Of a stretch of DNA of 64,000 nt, positions 54,669 through 63,452 are shown piece by piece (position 1 is the stretch's first letter; each line of letters starts with the position of its first letter). The position numbers were made by a program, and so were the translations under genes. Source of the stretch: Clostridium ihumii AP5 (GTDB lineage: Bacteria > Bacillota > Clostridia > Clostridiales > Clostridiaceae). Under the pieces are notes generated by a model. The model saw nothing but the letters and a program-made list of their open reading frames with translations, was not told the DNA's origin and ran no database searches. The stretch is from positions 1 to 64,000 of the forward strand of contig NZ_CCAT010000083.1 of assembly GCF_000612845.1 (NCBI RefSeq). The letters run 5' to 3'.

Positions 54669-55142
54669 TTGATTAATTTTAATGTACCAGGTGAAGGTGA
54701 ATTTCAAATAAAAAATGTAGTGTTTGATTTTAATGGGACTATTGCTAAGGATGGATTAGTGTTAGAAGATTTTAAGGTAAAAGTAGAGGAGTTATCTAAA
54801 AAAGATGTAAATATTTTTGTAGTTACAGCAGATACATATGGTTCAGTTAGAGAGCAGTGCAAAGACTTACCATTACAAATAAAAGTTTTTGATAAGGATA
54901 ATGCAGCAGTTGATAAAAGAAGAATTGTTGAAATGTTGAGTTCAAAAAATACTGTAACTATTGGAAATGGAAATAATGATGCTTTAATGTTTAAAGAGAG
55001 TGTATTAAGTATATGTATTATAGGGCATGAAGGCTGTAGTACAAAAGCTCTTTTAAATTCAGATATTGTGGTTAATAATATAATTGATGCAATAGATTTG
55101 TTATTAAATGTTAACAGATTAAAAGCTACTTTAAGAGGGTAA
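54669..55142 (+). CDS. Soluble P-type-ATPase-like HAD phosphatase (COG4087 type)
   Basis: The protein has 157 residues, a cap-less HAD fold. The nucleophile D20 lies in VVFDFNGTIAKDG, followed by VTADTYG and TIGNGNNDALMFKES (the motif IV equivalent of GDGxND in P-type ATPases) and TKALLNSDIVVNNIIDAIDL. This is the domain that phosphorylates in P-type ATPases, present alone as in the archaeal MJ0968 protein. Asn22 replaces the second Asp of the DxD motif, so phosphatase turnover may differ. The start is TTG at 54669, eight bases after AGGATG; a GTG at 54660 overlaps that site. Confidence 0.8.
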   Translation: MINFNVPGEGEFQIKNVVFDFNGTIAKDGLVLEDFKVKVEELSKKDVNIFVVTADTYGSVREQCKDLPLQIKVFDKDNAAVDKRRIVEMLSSKNTVTIGNGNNDALMFKESVLSICIIGHEGCSTKALLNSDIVVNNIIDAIDLLLNVNRLKATLRG

Positions 55143-55189
55143 AACTTATTATGAAAAGACAAAAAAATCAGAAAATAAACAATTAGTAG

Positions 55190-55218
55190 TTGACATAGTT
55201 AATATTTAGGCATATTAT
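55190..55218 (+). promoter_or_regulatory. Strong promoter of the T-box/aspS transcript
   Basis: TTGACA, 17-bp spacer, TATTAT, about 25 bp before the T-box leader begins. Confidence 0.82.
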
Positions 55219-55237
55219 ACATATAATATAAAAATTA

Positions 55238-55486
55238 AATTCAATGAAGAGAAGAGTAAATATTAATTAATATTCAAAGCGAGTAGAGAAATGGTGAAAG
55301 CTCTATAAGAAAATTATTATTGAAAGACATCTCAGAGAAGTTTGTTTGAAAAAGCTTTTTATTAGAACAAATCGGATTCCACCGTTATAAGGATTAGAGA
55401 TAACTTAAAAATTTAAGTTAAATTAGGATGGTACCGTGAAATTAATGCTTTCACTCCTATTATTAGGAGTGGAAGCTTTTTTTATT
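55238..55486 (+). ncRNA. T-box riboswitch upstream of aspS
   Basis: The leader opens with GAAGAGAAGAGTA (stem I, AGTA bulge), has an apical region near GAGAAATGGTGAAAGCTC, CCACCGTTATAAGG and the T-box core AGGATGGTACCGTG (55425-55438). The terminator is GCTTTCACTCCTATTATTAG and on to a T-run (55447-55484). A GAC (Asp) triplet followed by A at 55326-55328 is the best specifier candidate, consistent with the downstream gene, but I cannot fold stem I with certainty. The T-box bulge TGGT would pair with ACCA or, by wobble, GCCA tRNA ends. Confidence 0.88.
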
Positions 55487-55550
55487 AGAGTTGGGCCCAA
55501 TCAGTAAAAATACATTGTACAATTTTAATTTATATTTGTTTAAGTTAAAA

Positions 55551-55617
55551 AGAGTGGCAACGCGAAATTTTCGCCTCTTGAATTTGTTAATAACAAGTTC
55601 AAGGGGCGCTTTTTATT
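55551..55617 (+). ncRNA. Second T-box antiterminator/terminator module
   Basis: AGAGTGGCAACGCG (55551-55564) is a second T-box-like core, followed by the terminator CGCCTCTTGAA paired with TTCAAGGGGCG and a T-run (55572-55613). Only about 65 bases separate it from the first terminator, too few for its own stem I. Its bulge TGGC is the exact complement of a GCCA tRNA end, as expected for tRNA-Asp or tRNA-Asn. Confidence 0.7.
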
Positions 55618-55634
55618 GAAAAGGAGTGATTTTT

Positions 55635-56918
55635 ATGAAAAGAATAATGATAAATAAATTATATAAATATATTAATGAAAAGGTATTGATAAAGGGATGG
55701 ATATATAGAGTTAGAAAACTTAAATCTATAACATTTGTAATTGTAAGAGATAGAAGTGGTTTAGTTCAATGTGTATTAGATAATACGGATGAATTTAATT
55801 TAAGACTAGAATCAGTTATAGAAATTGAAGGTAAAGTTAGATATGGAAAGAATAAATTTGCAGATTTTGAAATTGGAGTTGAAAATATAAAAATTTCAAA
55901 TGAAGTTAAATATGAGTTGCCAATAGAGATAAATAAAGATGAGTTGGAAGTAAATTTAGACACTATGCTTAACAATAGAGTTTTAAGCTTAAGAAATCAA
56001 AAGAAAAATGCAATATTTAAAATAGAGGGGTTAATTGCACAGGGATTTAGAGAATTTTTAATAAATGAAGGATTTACTGAAATTTTCACACCTAAAATAG
56101 TTTCTGAGGGTGCTGAGGGTGGAACTGAAATGTTTGAGGTTAAGTATTTTGAAAACAAAGCATATTTAGCTCAAAGTCCACAATTTTATAAGCAAATGAT
56201 GGTGGCGGCAGGATATGAGAGAGTATTTGAAGTTGGTGCTGTTTACAGGGCTGAAGAGCATAATACTAATAGGCATTTAAATGAATATATAAGTATGGAC
56301 CTTGAAATGGCATTTATAGAAAATGAAGAAGAAATTATGGCTATGGAAGAAAATTTATTAAAATACATTTTAGAAAAGTTATTGAAAGAAGGAAAATTGT
56401 ATATTGATATTTTAGAAGCACAAGTTCCTAAAATAGAGAATACTATACCAAGGGTATCATTTAGTGATGCAATAGAAATATTAAAAGATAAATATAACAA
56501 AAATGACTTAGAAGGGGATTTAGATCCAGAAGCTGAAAAACTTTTAGGAAAGTATGCAAAGGAATATTTAAATAGTGATTTTATATTCTTAACAGACTAT
56601 CCAAGAAGAAAGAGACCAATGTATACAATGCCCAAGGGTGAAAATATAACACATAGTTTTGATTTATTGTTTAGAGGACTTGAAATAACAACTGGAGGAC
56701 AAAGAATTCATGATTATAATATGTTATTAGAAAATATAAAATATAAAGGATTAAATCCTTATGACTATGAGGGATATACCAATGTATTTAAGTATGGAAT
56801 GCCTCCGCATGGTGGATTAGCTATAGGTCTTGAAAGGCTTACAGCACAAATTTTAAATATTTCAAATGTAAGAGAAACATCATTGTTTCCAAGAGATAGA
56901 ACAAGACTTATACCATAA
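55635..56918 (+). CDS. aspS: Aspartate-tRNA ligase, archaeal type (probably non-discriminating)
   Basis: The protein has 427 residues. The N-terminal OB-fold anticodon domain (about 1-100, VLIKGWIYRVRKLKSITFVI) is followed by the class II core: SEGAEGGTEMFEV, motif 2 YRAEEHNTNRHLNEYISMDL and motif 3 PHGGLAIGLERLTAQIL. It lacks the GAD insertion and 590-residue length of bacterial AspRS, so it is the archaeal-type enzyme. In clostridia this second AspRS charges tRNA-Asn as well, feeding the GatCAB route to asparagine. ATG at 55635 follows AAGGAG; a GTG at 55626 overlaps it. It is under T-box control. Confidence 0.92.
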   Translation: MKRIMINKLYKYINEKVLIKGWIYRVRKLKSITFVIVRDRSGLVQCVLDNTDEFNLRLESVIEIEGKVRYGKNKFADFEIGVENIKISNEVKYELPIEINKDELEVNLDTMLNNRVLSLRNQKKNAIFKIEGLIAQGFREFLINEGFTEIFTPKIVSEGAEGGTEMFEVKYFENKAYLAQSPQFYKQMMVAAGYERVFEVGAVYRAEEHNTNRHLNEYISMDLEMAFIENEEEIMAMEENLLKYILEKLLKEGKLYIDILEAQVPKIENTIPRVSFSDAIEILKDKYNKNDLEGDLDPEAEKLLGKYAKEYLNSDFIFLTDYPRRKRPMYTMPKGENITHSFDLLFRGLEITTGGQRIHDYNMLLENIKYKGLNPYDYEGYTNVFKYGMPPHGGLAIGLERLTAQILNISNVRETSLFPRDRTRLIP

Positions 56919-56980
56919 ATATAATTTAAAATATATACAAAATAATAAATAATCATAAATAATATACATGATGTATAGAT

Positions 56981-57020
56981 ATAAATTAAAGGAGCTACTA
57001 AAAAGCTCCTTTAATTTATT
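56981..57020. terminator. Intrinsic terminator after aspS
   Basis: TAAATTAAAGGAGCT pairs with AGCTCCTTTAATTTA around ACTAAAA. Confidence 0.88.
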
Positions 57021-57097
57021 CATACTTCAATTGATAATTTTATTTCTAGATTTTAATCTATATTTTTAAAATTGACAAGGGATAATTTACATTAGAC

Positions 57098-57233
57098 AGT
57101 GAATGTGAAAATTGAATTTCCAATTTAAAAGAATGATTTTTTTATTAAATTTCAATATCAAGTTAGTTGAAAATAATATAAAAACATATATTTTTCACTT
57201 TTCACTATTACTTCTTACTTGGTTGCCCATATA
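57098..57233 (+). repeat. MITE-like repeat remnant, copy I
   Basis: ACAGTGAATGTGAAAATTGAA, AAAGAATGATTTTTTTATTA and GTTGAAAATAATATAAAAAC match the middle of subtype I (copy D), without either full end. It is a decayed fragment. The rest of 56940-57400 is AT-rich and holds no gene. Confidence 0.65.
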
Positions 57234-57434
57234 AAATAAACATGAATTTAACTTGAAATATTATATTACAAAATTTACAATATATATGATATATCTAAAA
57301 ATAAGTAAATATATAGAGTAAAAATATAAATAATTAACTTATACATATATTATTTATGAGTTACTTAAATAATTGTTATATAAATTGAAAATGCATATTG
57401 AAACTCTATGATTGGGTTAATTGGGGGGAGATTT

Positions 57435-58157
57435 ATGGAATATAATATTGCTATATGTGATGATGAAAAAATTTTTAGAGAGATAATTAAAGATAACATA
57501 AAGCTTGGTTATAGGAAGATAAAAAACAAGGCAAATGTTGATGAATTCAGTAGTGGAGAAATTTTAATTTGTGAAGTAAAGGAAAACCCCAAAAAGTATG
57601 ATATATATTTTTTAGATATAATAATGAAAAACATTAACGGAATAGATATAGCAAAAGTTATAAGAAGCTATAATCCACTTGCAATAATTATTTTTATAAC
57701 ATCTTCAACAAAACATGTATTTGAGGGGTATGATGCAGGTGCATTTAATTACTTATTAAAACCTATAGATGAAAATAAATTTAATGAAGTTTTTTTCAAT
57801 GCAATAAATATTATAGAGTTAAGAGAAAAAGAATTTTTTGTATGCAAATATAAAAGCACTATAGCTAAGATATTGTTAAGAGATATAGAGTTTTTTGAAA
57901 GCGAAAAAAGAGTGGTGAAAATTCATACAAAAGATAAAGAGTATATATTTTATGGAAAGTTATCAGATGTTGAAGAAGGATTAAACAAAAAAAGTTTTAT
58001 TAGATGCCATAAAAGTTATATAGTTAATATAACTAAAATAAAAGAATTGGACAAGATGATACTTTTACTAGAGTCAGGAAAAGAAATACCAATAAGCAAA
58101 ACGTATTTGGAAAATACTAAAAAAGGATTTATAGAGTATTTAGGTGAGTGGTGGTAA
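57435..58157 (+). CDS. LytTR family response regulator, orphan
   Basis: The protein has 240 residues. The receiver domain has acidic pocket D9-D10, phosphoacceptor D61 (YFLDIIMKN) and K109 (NYLLKPID). The C-terminal LytTR DNA-binding domain spans about 140-235 (LLRDIEFFESEKRVVKIHTK, FIRCHKSYIVNI). AgrA/LytR/ComE-type regulators control peptide-signal or cell-surface genes with a partner histidine kinase. No kinase gene is adjacent. ATG at 57435 follows GGGGGAG closely; an upstream ATG at 57408 has no site. Confidence 0.92.
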   Translation: MEYNIAICDDEKIFREIIKDNIKLGYRKIKNKANVDEFSSGEILICEVKENPKKYDIYFLDIIMKNINGIDIAKVIRSYNPLAIIIFITSSTKHVFEGYDAGAFNYLLKPIDENKFNEVFFNAINIIELREKEFFVCKYKSTIAKILLRDIEFFESEKRVVKIHTKDKEYIFYGKLSDVEEGLNKKSFIRCHKSYIVNITKIKELDKMILLLESGKEIPISKTYLENTKKGFIEYLGEWW

Positions 58158-58164
58158 AATAACT

Positions 58165-58194
58165 AAAGGAGATGCAGAGGCATCTCCTTTTTAT
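58165..58194. terminator. Bidirectional intrinsic terminator
   Basis: AAAGGAGATGC pairs with GCATCTCCTTT around AGAG, then T-run. It overlaps the stop codon of the convergent MATE gene. Confidence 0.88.
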
Positions 58195-59552
58195 GCACTT
58201 AAAGTATCAGTATCTTCATTTATATTTTTTAAAAGTAGCTTTCTTAAAATTATCAGAGATACAAATAGGCATAAACCTTCAGAAATTATAGTTACATACC
58301 AAATACCAGATCCACCAAATATTTGAACCATTCCAAATAGTACGATAGATACAAGTACAAAACCTCTTAAAAGAGAAATTAAAGTAGCATTCATGGGCTT
58401 TTCTAAAGATGCACAGAATCCAGATATAAGAATGTTATAACCAACAATTAAAAAAGAAAAAGAATATATTCTAAAGGCCTTAACAGAATAATTAAATAAA
58501 TCTAGATTATCAGAACTTATAAATACACCTACAATTCCTTTTGTAAATAACATTGAAACACCAAAGACTAAAATAGATGCAAAAGTTATAGACTTAATAG
58601 CCATATTTAATAATTTTTTTATAGTTACCTCATCTTCTCTTCCATAATAAAAACTTGTAAGTGGTTGCATACCTTGAGTAATACCTATCATTGTCATCAA
58701 TACTAAGGTACTTACATAACAAATAATACTATAAGTTACAATACCACTTTCTCCAATATTTCTTAAAATAGATTGATTGAATAAAAGTATAACTATACCA
58801 GAAGTAAGTTCTGTTATTGCGTCAGGAAAACCAATAGATAAAACTCTTCTTATAATACTAAAATCAAATTTAAATTTAACAAAATTTAATTTAGAAGCTG
58901 ACCTAAAGAAGTGGAAAGTAAAAAATATAGTTGATGCAACTTGGGAAATTCCTGTAGCAAAGGCAGCACCTTTAACACCCCATTGAAAATGAATAACAAA
59001 TATATAATCAAGAATGATATTTGTTATAGCTGAAATAACAACACCTATTATTGCAAGTTGTGGAAACCCATCTGTTTTGGTCAAAACTTCTAAACAGTAT
59101 GAAACTATAAAAAATCCGTTAAAACAAATAATTATTCTAAGGTAATCTTTAACCATGTGAATTGTAGTGTCTGTTGCACCTAAAAAGAGTGATATTTTAT
59201 CTAAATTTAGTAAGCTAAATATCATTATTATAAGTGAAAAGCAAATCATTGAAATAATATTAAAAGTAAAAACTTCATTTGCTTTTTCATTTTTATTTTG
59301 TCCAAGATAAATAGAAATAATTGTAGATGCTCCAGTTGAAAATAGCATAGAGCAAGCAAAAATTAAATTTACAAAAGGCATGGCTATATTAACGGCAGCC
59401 AAGGCAGAAGAACCAACACCTCTTCCAACAAAAATGCCATCGGCCATAGTATAAATTGAATAAACCCACATAGCGGCAACTGATGGTAATAAATAATTAA
59501 AAAATTTCTTTTTCAGTGCCGACTTATTGGCGGCTACATCTAAATTTGACAT
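58191..59552 (-). CDS. MATE family efflux transporter
   Basis: The protein has 453 residues with 12 membrane helices in two MatE halves. Landmarks are MADGIFVGRGVGSSALAAVN, FSTGASTIISIYLGQNKNEK and, in the second half, GITQGMQPLTSFYYGREDE. This is the DinF/NorM-like group that expels cationic drugs using Na+ or H+. AAGGAGA precedes the ATG. A MerR-type 19-bp-spacer promoter lies upstream, and a MerR-family gene is divergent, so drug-induced expression by that regulator is likely. Confidence 0.93.
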   Translation of the reverse strand: MSNLDVAANKSALKKKFFNYLLPSVAAMWVYSIYTMADGIFVGRGVGSSALAAVNIAMPFVNLIFACSMLFSTGASTIISIYLGQNKNEKANEVFTFNIISMICFSLIIMIFSLLNLDKISLFLGATDTTIHMVKDYLRIIICFNGFFIVSYCLEVLTKTDGFPQLAIIGVVISAITNIILDYIFVIHFQWGVKGAAFATGISQVASTIFFTFHFFRSASKLNFVKFKFDFSIIRRVLSIGFPDAITELTSGIVILLFNQSILRNIGESGIVTYSIICYVSTLVLMTMIGITQGMQPLTSFYYGREDEVTIKKLLNMAIKSITFASILVFGVSMLFTKGIVGVFISSDNLDLFNYSVKAFRIYSFSFLIVGYNILISGFCASLEKPMNATLISLLRGFVLVSIVLFGMVQIFGGSGIWYVTIISEGLCLFVSLIILRKLLLKNINEDTDTLSA

Positions 59553-59684
59553 AAAAAAATCTCCTTAAAATTAATGTTTATATAAGTTGCTAATAAATAC
59601 TAATTAAAATCATCATAACTTAAAGAAATTTAAAATTTAAGTTAGAAAATAAGACTTATTGCAACATATATACCTTATAATTAA

Positions 59685-59715
59685 ATTATAAACCTTGGTA
59701 TAATACTAAGGTCAA
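59685..59715 (-). promoter_or_regulatory. MerR-controlled promoter of the MATE gene
   Basis: On the minus strand TTGACC (59715-59710) and TATAAT (59690-59685) are exactly 19 bp apart. The spacer holds a dyad, ACCTT-GTAT and ATAC-AAGGT (59692-59712), of the BmrR/BltR style. It is about 130 bp from the MATE start and 35 bp from the divergent merR start. Confidence 0.78.
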
Positions 59716-59748
59716 ACACAAATAAAATAAATTTGAAAGGAAAATGAA

Positions 59749-60555
59749 ATGAAGGATTATTATAAAATTGGGGAAATATCTAAAATTTATAATATAGGAA
59801 GAGATTCTCTTATGTATTATGAGGAAATCGGTATATTGAATCCAATAAGGGATATAAATGGATATAGACTTTATAACATAAGTGATATATGGAAATTAAA
59901 CTTAATAAAAGAATTAAGAGCATTGAATTTTTCTATGAAAAGAATAAAACAGTATATAGACAATAGAAGTATAGAATGTACTAAAGATGTTTTGAATGAA
60001 GAAATAGAGTTAATAGATGAGAAGATAAAAGAATTAGAAAAACAAAAAAATAATATAAAAAGAAGATTAAATAATATAAATGATGTTATCTATAAAAGTA
60101 AATTATATGAAATAGAAGTTAAATATATAAAATCAAGAAAAGCATTAAAGTTAAATGGAAATATATCAAGAGATGAAGACGTGGATTTTTTAGTTAAAAA
60201 ATTACAAAAAGAGTATGAGGATAAATTTTATGTCTTGGGAAATAATAGCATTGGAGCTATATATAATATTGAAAAAATAAAAAATAGTATATTCAATGAA
60301 TATAAATCCGTTTTTTGCCTTTTAAATGAAGAAGATGAAAAATACAACTTAGTATTAGAAGAAGGTAGATATGTTATTTACACATATAGAGGTTCTTACA
60401 GTACAAATAAAAATTATATACCAAAGTTATTAGAATTTATAAAAGAAAATAAATATAAAATAAAAAATGACCCTATAGAGATATATAAAATAGATATACA
60501 TGAAACTGCAAATTCAGATGAATTTATAACAGAAATTCAAATACCTATAGAATAA
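59749..60555 (+). CDS. MerR family regulator with effector-binding domain (BltR/BmrR-like)
   Basis: The protein has 268 residues. The MerR DNA-binding head (YYKIGEISKIYNIGRDSLMY, GYRLYNISDIWKLNLIKELR) is followed by a coiled coil (about 80-112) and a C-terminal domain of about 155 residues with GyrI/BmrR-like pattern (LEEGRYVIYTYRGSY, IEIYKIDIHETANSDEFITE, IQIPI). Such domains bind lipophilic cations. The gene diverges from the MATE pump whose promoter carries the matching operator. GAAAGGAAAATG is its ribosome region. Confidence 0.9.
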   Translation: MKDYYKIGEISKIYNIGRDSLMYYEEIGILNPIRDINGYRLYNISDIWKLNLIKELRALNFSMKRIKQYIDNRSIECTKDVLNEEIELIDEKIKELEKQKNNIKRRLNNINDVIYKSKLYEIEVKYIKSRKALKLNGNISRDEDVDFLVKKLQKEYEDKFYVLGNNSIGAIYNIEKIKNSIFNEYKSVFCLLNEEDEKYNLVLEEGRYVIYTYRGSYSTNKNYIPKLLEFIKENKYKIKNDPIEIYKIDIHETANSDEFITEIQIPIE

Positions 60556-60622
60556 TTAATTTGACAAAAATAGTAAAAGGATATATTATATTGGAAATAA
60601 AAGGGCATTAAGGAGAATAATA

Positions 60623-62062
60623 ATGAAAGAAGAAGGGTTGTTGAAAAAATTCACATCATTTTCTTTTGGGACTATTATAGCTACTATTTTAGGAGTTATA
60701 ACAGTGCCAGTAACTACAACAATATTTTCACCAGAAGCAACAGGAACTTTTGGATTTTTTACATCTATAGGTGGATTAGTTTTATCATTAGCTATATATG
60801 GAATGGATCAAGCATTTGTAAGATTTTTTTATGCTGAAGAAGAATGTGATAGGGGCATACTTTTATATAAGTGTTTAAGAATACCAATTATAAATATAGC
60901 TATATTAACATTAATATCTTTAATGTTTAGAAAGATGATATGTAATTTTATATTTGGGGAATATTCTCGTTTTTTGATAATAGTTTGGATTTTAAATATA
61001 GTTTTTTTAGTATTGAATAGATTTTCACTTATGGTTATAAGAATGGAACAACATTCTAAAAGATATTCAATGTTGACTATTTTATCTAAAGTATTTAACT
61101 TTGCAATTATGATTTTAGCATTTTTATATTGGAAAGATAATTATATATGCTTGTTAATAGCATATATTTCTTCAAATGTTATTATAACTATACTTGCAAT
61201 AATTTCTGAACAGAATTATTGGATTAAAAAGCAAAAAGATAGGAAAATAAAAACTTGTAATAAGGATATAATTTCTTATGCTAGACCATGGATTGTAATA
61301 AGTGCATTAACTTTTATGTTTCAAACAGTAGATAGGATTGTAATAAAATTTGTTTTAGGTTATAAAATGGTTGGAATTTATAGTGGTGCAACTACAATAG
61401 TTAATTTAATAGGCACTATTCAAGCTTGTTTTTGCACATTTTGGGTTCCAGTAGCTTTTGAAAGATATGAAAAAAACCATAATGATTTTGAATTTTTTGA
61501 AAAAGTAAACTTTAATATATCTTGTGTTATGTTTTTGGTAGCAATTTTAATAATAAGCTTCAAAGATATAATAATATTGTTTTTAGGAGCTAGATTTAGA
61601 GAGGGTAGGTTTATAATACCATTTTTAAGTTTTATGCCAATTATGTATACAATATCTGAGACAACTGTTATTGGAATAAATTTCAACAAAAAACAAGAAA
61701 AGCACATATACATATCACTTGTATCTTCAATAGTAAACATTATAGGAAATATTGTATTAGTTCCTATGATAGGTGTAGTTGGAGCAGGGATTTCTACAGG
61801 ATTATCTTATATATTATTTTTTATAATGAGAACAAATATATCATTAAAATATTATAAAGTAAATTATAATTTAAAGAAATTTTACACTATGACTTTTATA
61901 ATAAGTTTATATGCACTTTATGCAACATTTAATACTATTAATGTTTTATATGCATTATTAGGTTTTATTAATCTCATTATATTAATAATTTTATATAAAG
62001 AATCATTCAATTACGGTATTAGTTATATAAAAAAATTTATGAAAAATAAATCATTGAAATAA
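60623..62062 (+). CDS. Oligosaccharide flippase family protein (Wzx/MviN-like)
   Basis: The protein has 479 residues with 14 predicted membrane helices. The N-terminal FTSFSFGTIIATILGVITVP, FSPEATGTFGFFTSIGGLVL and YGMDQAFVRFFYAEEE are typical of polysaccharide flippases of the MOP superfamily. It would move lipid-linked sugars across the membrane. No glycosyltransferase genes are near, so the polymer is unknown. AAGGAGAA precedes the ATG. A terminator overlapping the stop codon ends the unit. Confidence 0.88.
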   Translation: MKEEGLLKKFTSFSFGTIIATILGVITVPVTTTIFSPEATGTFGFFTSIGGLVLSLAIYGMDQAFVRFFYAEEECDRGILLYKCLRIPIINIAILTLISLMFRKMICNFIFGEYSRFLIIVWILNIVFLVLNRFSLMVIRMEQHSKRYSMLTILSKVFNFAIMILAFLYWKDNYICLLIAYISSNVIITILAIISEQNYWIKKQKDRKIKTCNKDIISYARPWIVISALTFMFQTVDRIVIKFVLGYKMVGIYSGATTIVNLIGTIQACFCTFWVPVAFERYEKNHNDFEFFEKVNFNISCVMFLVAILIISFKDIIILFLGARFREGRFIIPFLSFMPIMYTISETTVIGINFNKKQEKHIYISLVSSIVNIIGNIVLVPMIGVVGAGISTGLSYILFFIMRTNISLKYYKVNYNLKKFYTMTFIISLYALYATFNTINVLYALLGFINLIILIILYKESFNYGISYIKKFMKNKSLK

Positions 62063-62105
62063 AGAGAGAGAACTTACTAATTATATTTAGTAGGTTCTTT
62101 CTTTC
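62062..62105. terminator. Bidirectional intrinsic terminator
   Basis: AAGAGAGAGAACTTACTA pairs with TAGTAGGTTCTTTCTT (a few mismatches) around ATTATATT. It serves the flippase and the convergent aminotransferase-like gene. Confidence 0.82.
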
Positions 62106-63262
62106 AAATTGTTATTTTTAATAACTTTATTTAATGCATCTATTGTATAATTAACATCGCTTACAGTATTAAAATGGCCGAAACTAAATCTTAAAGTTCC
62201 ATGAGGAAATGTATTTAATGTTTTATGTGCAGAAGGAGCACAATGAAGACCACTTCTAGTAGAGATACCATAATACTTGTTTAAGTGATGTGCTACAATG
62301 CTATTATCTAAATCCTTAAAATCCAAGGAAACCACAGAAGTTCTATTTTCAAGTAAATCACTTCCTATAATAAAAGAACTATTCATGTTTTTTATTCCCT
62401 CAATAAATTTTTTCGTAAGATAAAGTTCCTTTTCTTTTATTGTATTTGTTCCAATGCTATTTAAGTAATGTAAAGCTGTATTTAATCCAAAAATGCCAGG
62501 TAAATTAAGAGTGCCGCTTTCAAATTTATCAGGCATATAATTAGGTTGAATTTCATACTCAGAAAGGCTACCAGTTCCACCTTCAATTAATGGATTAATC
62601 ATAGGAACAATATTATCTTTTATTAAAAAACCACCAGTACCTTGTGGTCCTAAAAGACATTTATGTCCGGTAAAACAAAGAATATCTGCATTTAATTTAT
62701 TTATATCAATATCTAAGAATCCTGCTGTTTGAGCACAGTCTACAATAAAAATTATATTGTGTTTTTTTGCAAGTTGTCCAACTTTTTCTAATGATAATAT
62801 AGAGCCACAAACATTAGAGGCTTGAGTCATTATAATTGCCTTAGTATTTGGGCGTATAGAGGCTTCAACATCATTAGGATTTAAGAAGCCTAAATTACTA
62901 CATTTTATTTGGCTAATAGATACTCCTAACTCTTTTAAAGAAGCAAGTGGTCTCATAACTGCATTATGTTCCATGGAAGAGACAATTACATTATCACCTG
63001 GCTTTAATAAACCTTTTATAGTCATGTTCAAACTATAAGTTATACTTGGTGTGAATATAACGTTTTCAGGTTTGTCAAATTTAAATAAGTCGCAAATAAG
63101 TTCACGAGTTTCAAAAATTGTATTTTCAGCATCAATAGCATCATAATAAGCACCACGATTTATGTTACAACCTATATTATTTATGTAATTTAGCATTGAT
63201 TCACCTACATTAGGTGCTTTGGGAAAAGAAGTTGCACTATTATCTAAATAAACTTTTCTCAT
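62087..63262 (-). CDS. Class V aminotransferase, cysteine desulfurase/selenocysteine lyase type
   Basis: The protein has 391 residues. MRKVYLDNSATSFPKAPNVG is the family N-terminus, so I chose ATG 63262 (after AAGGAGG) over an upstream extension. PLP residues are H99 (SSMEHNAV), D175 (VDCAQTAG) and lysine 201 (FTGHKCLLGPQGTGG). A catalytic cysteine lies near the end in RSGLHCAPSAHKT. The subgroup is the EF2568-like desulfurases often found with selenium-metabolism genes, here next to divergent yedE. It may release selenide from selenocysteine; sulfur transfer is the alternative. Confidence 0.9.
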   Translation of the reverse strand: MRKVYLDNSATSFPKAPNVGESMLNYINNIGCNINRGAYYDAIDAENTIFETRELICDLFKFDKPENVIFTPSITYSLNMTIKGLLKPGDNVIVSSMEHNAVMRPLASLKELGVSISQIKCSNLGFLNPNDVEASIRPNTKAIIMTQASNVCGSILSLEKVGQLAKKHNIIFIVDCAQTAGFLDIDINKLNADILCFTGHKCLLGPQGTGGFLIKDNIVPMINPLIEGGTGSLSEYEIQPNYMPDKFESGTLNLPGIFGLNTALHYLNSIGTNTIKEKELYLTKKFIEGIKNMNSSFIIGSDLLENRTSVVSLDFKDLDNSIVAHHLNKYYGISTRSGLHCAPSAHKTLNTFPHGTLRFSFGHFNTVSDVNYTIDALNKVIKNNNLKERTY

Positions 63263-63452
63263 AAAAATACCTCCTTCAAAAACATCATTATTCATAAAGT
63301 CAATAGATATAGAAGTAATGATTGAATATTTCAATTTAATTAAAACTATAACATTTGATAGAATGGACATGGAACGATTTAGATAATTTTGAATTATCTA
63401 AATTTATTTTACTTTTAATTAAATTTTAACAAATAAAAGGGGGATAGTAAAC

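Noticed and set aside
58144-58326. A 60-codon plus-strand frame after the LytTR gene
   Set aside because: It spans the terminator and the antisense of the MATE gene, so it is not a separate gene.
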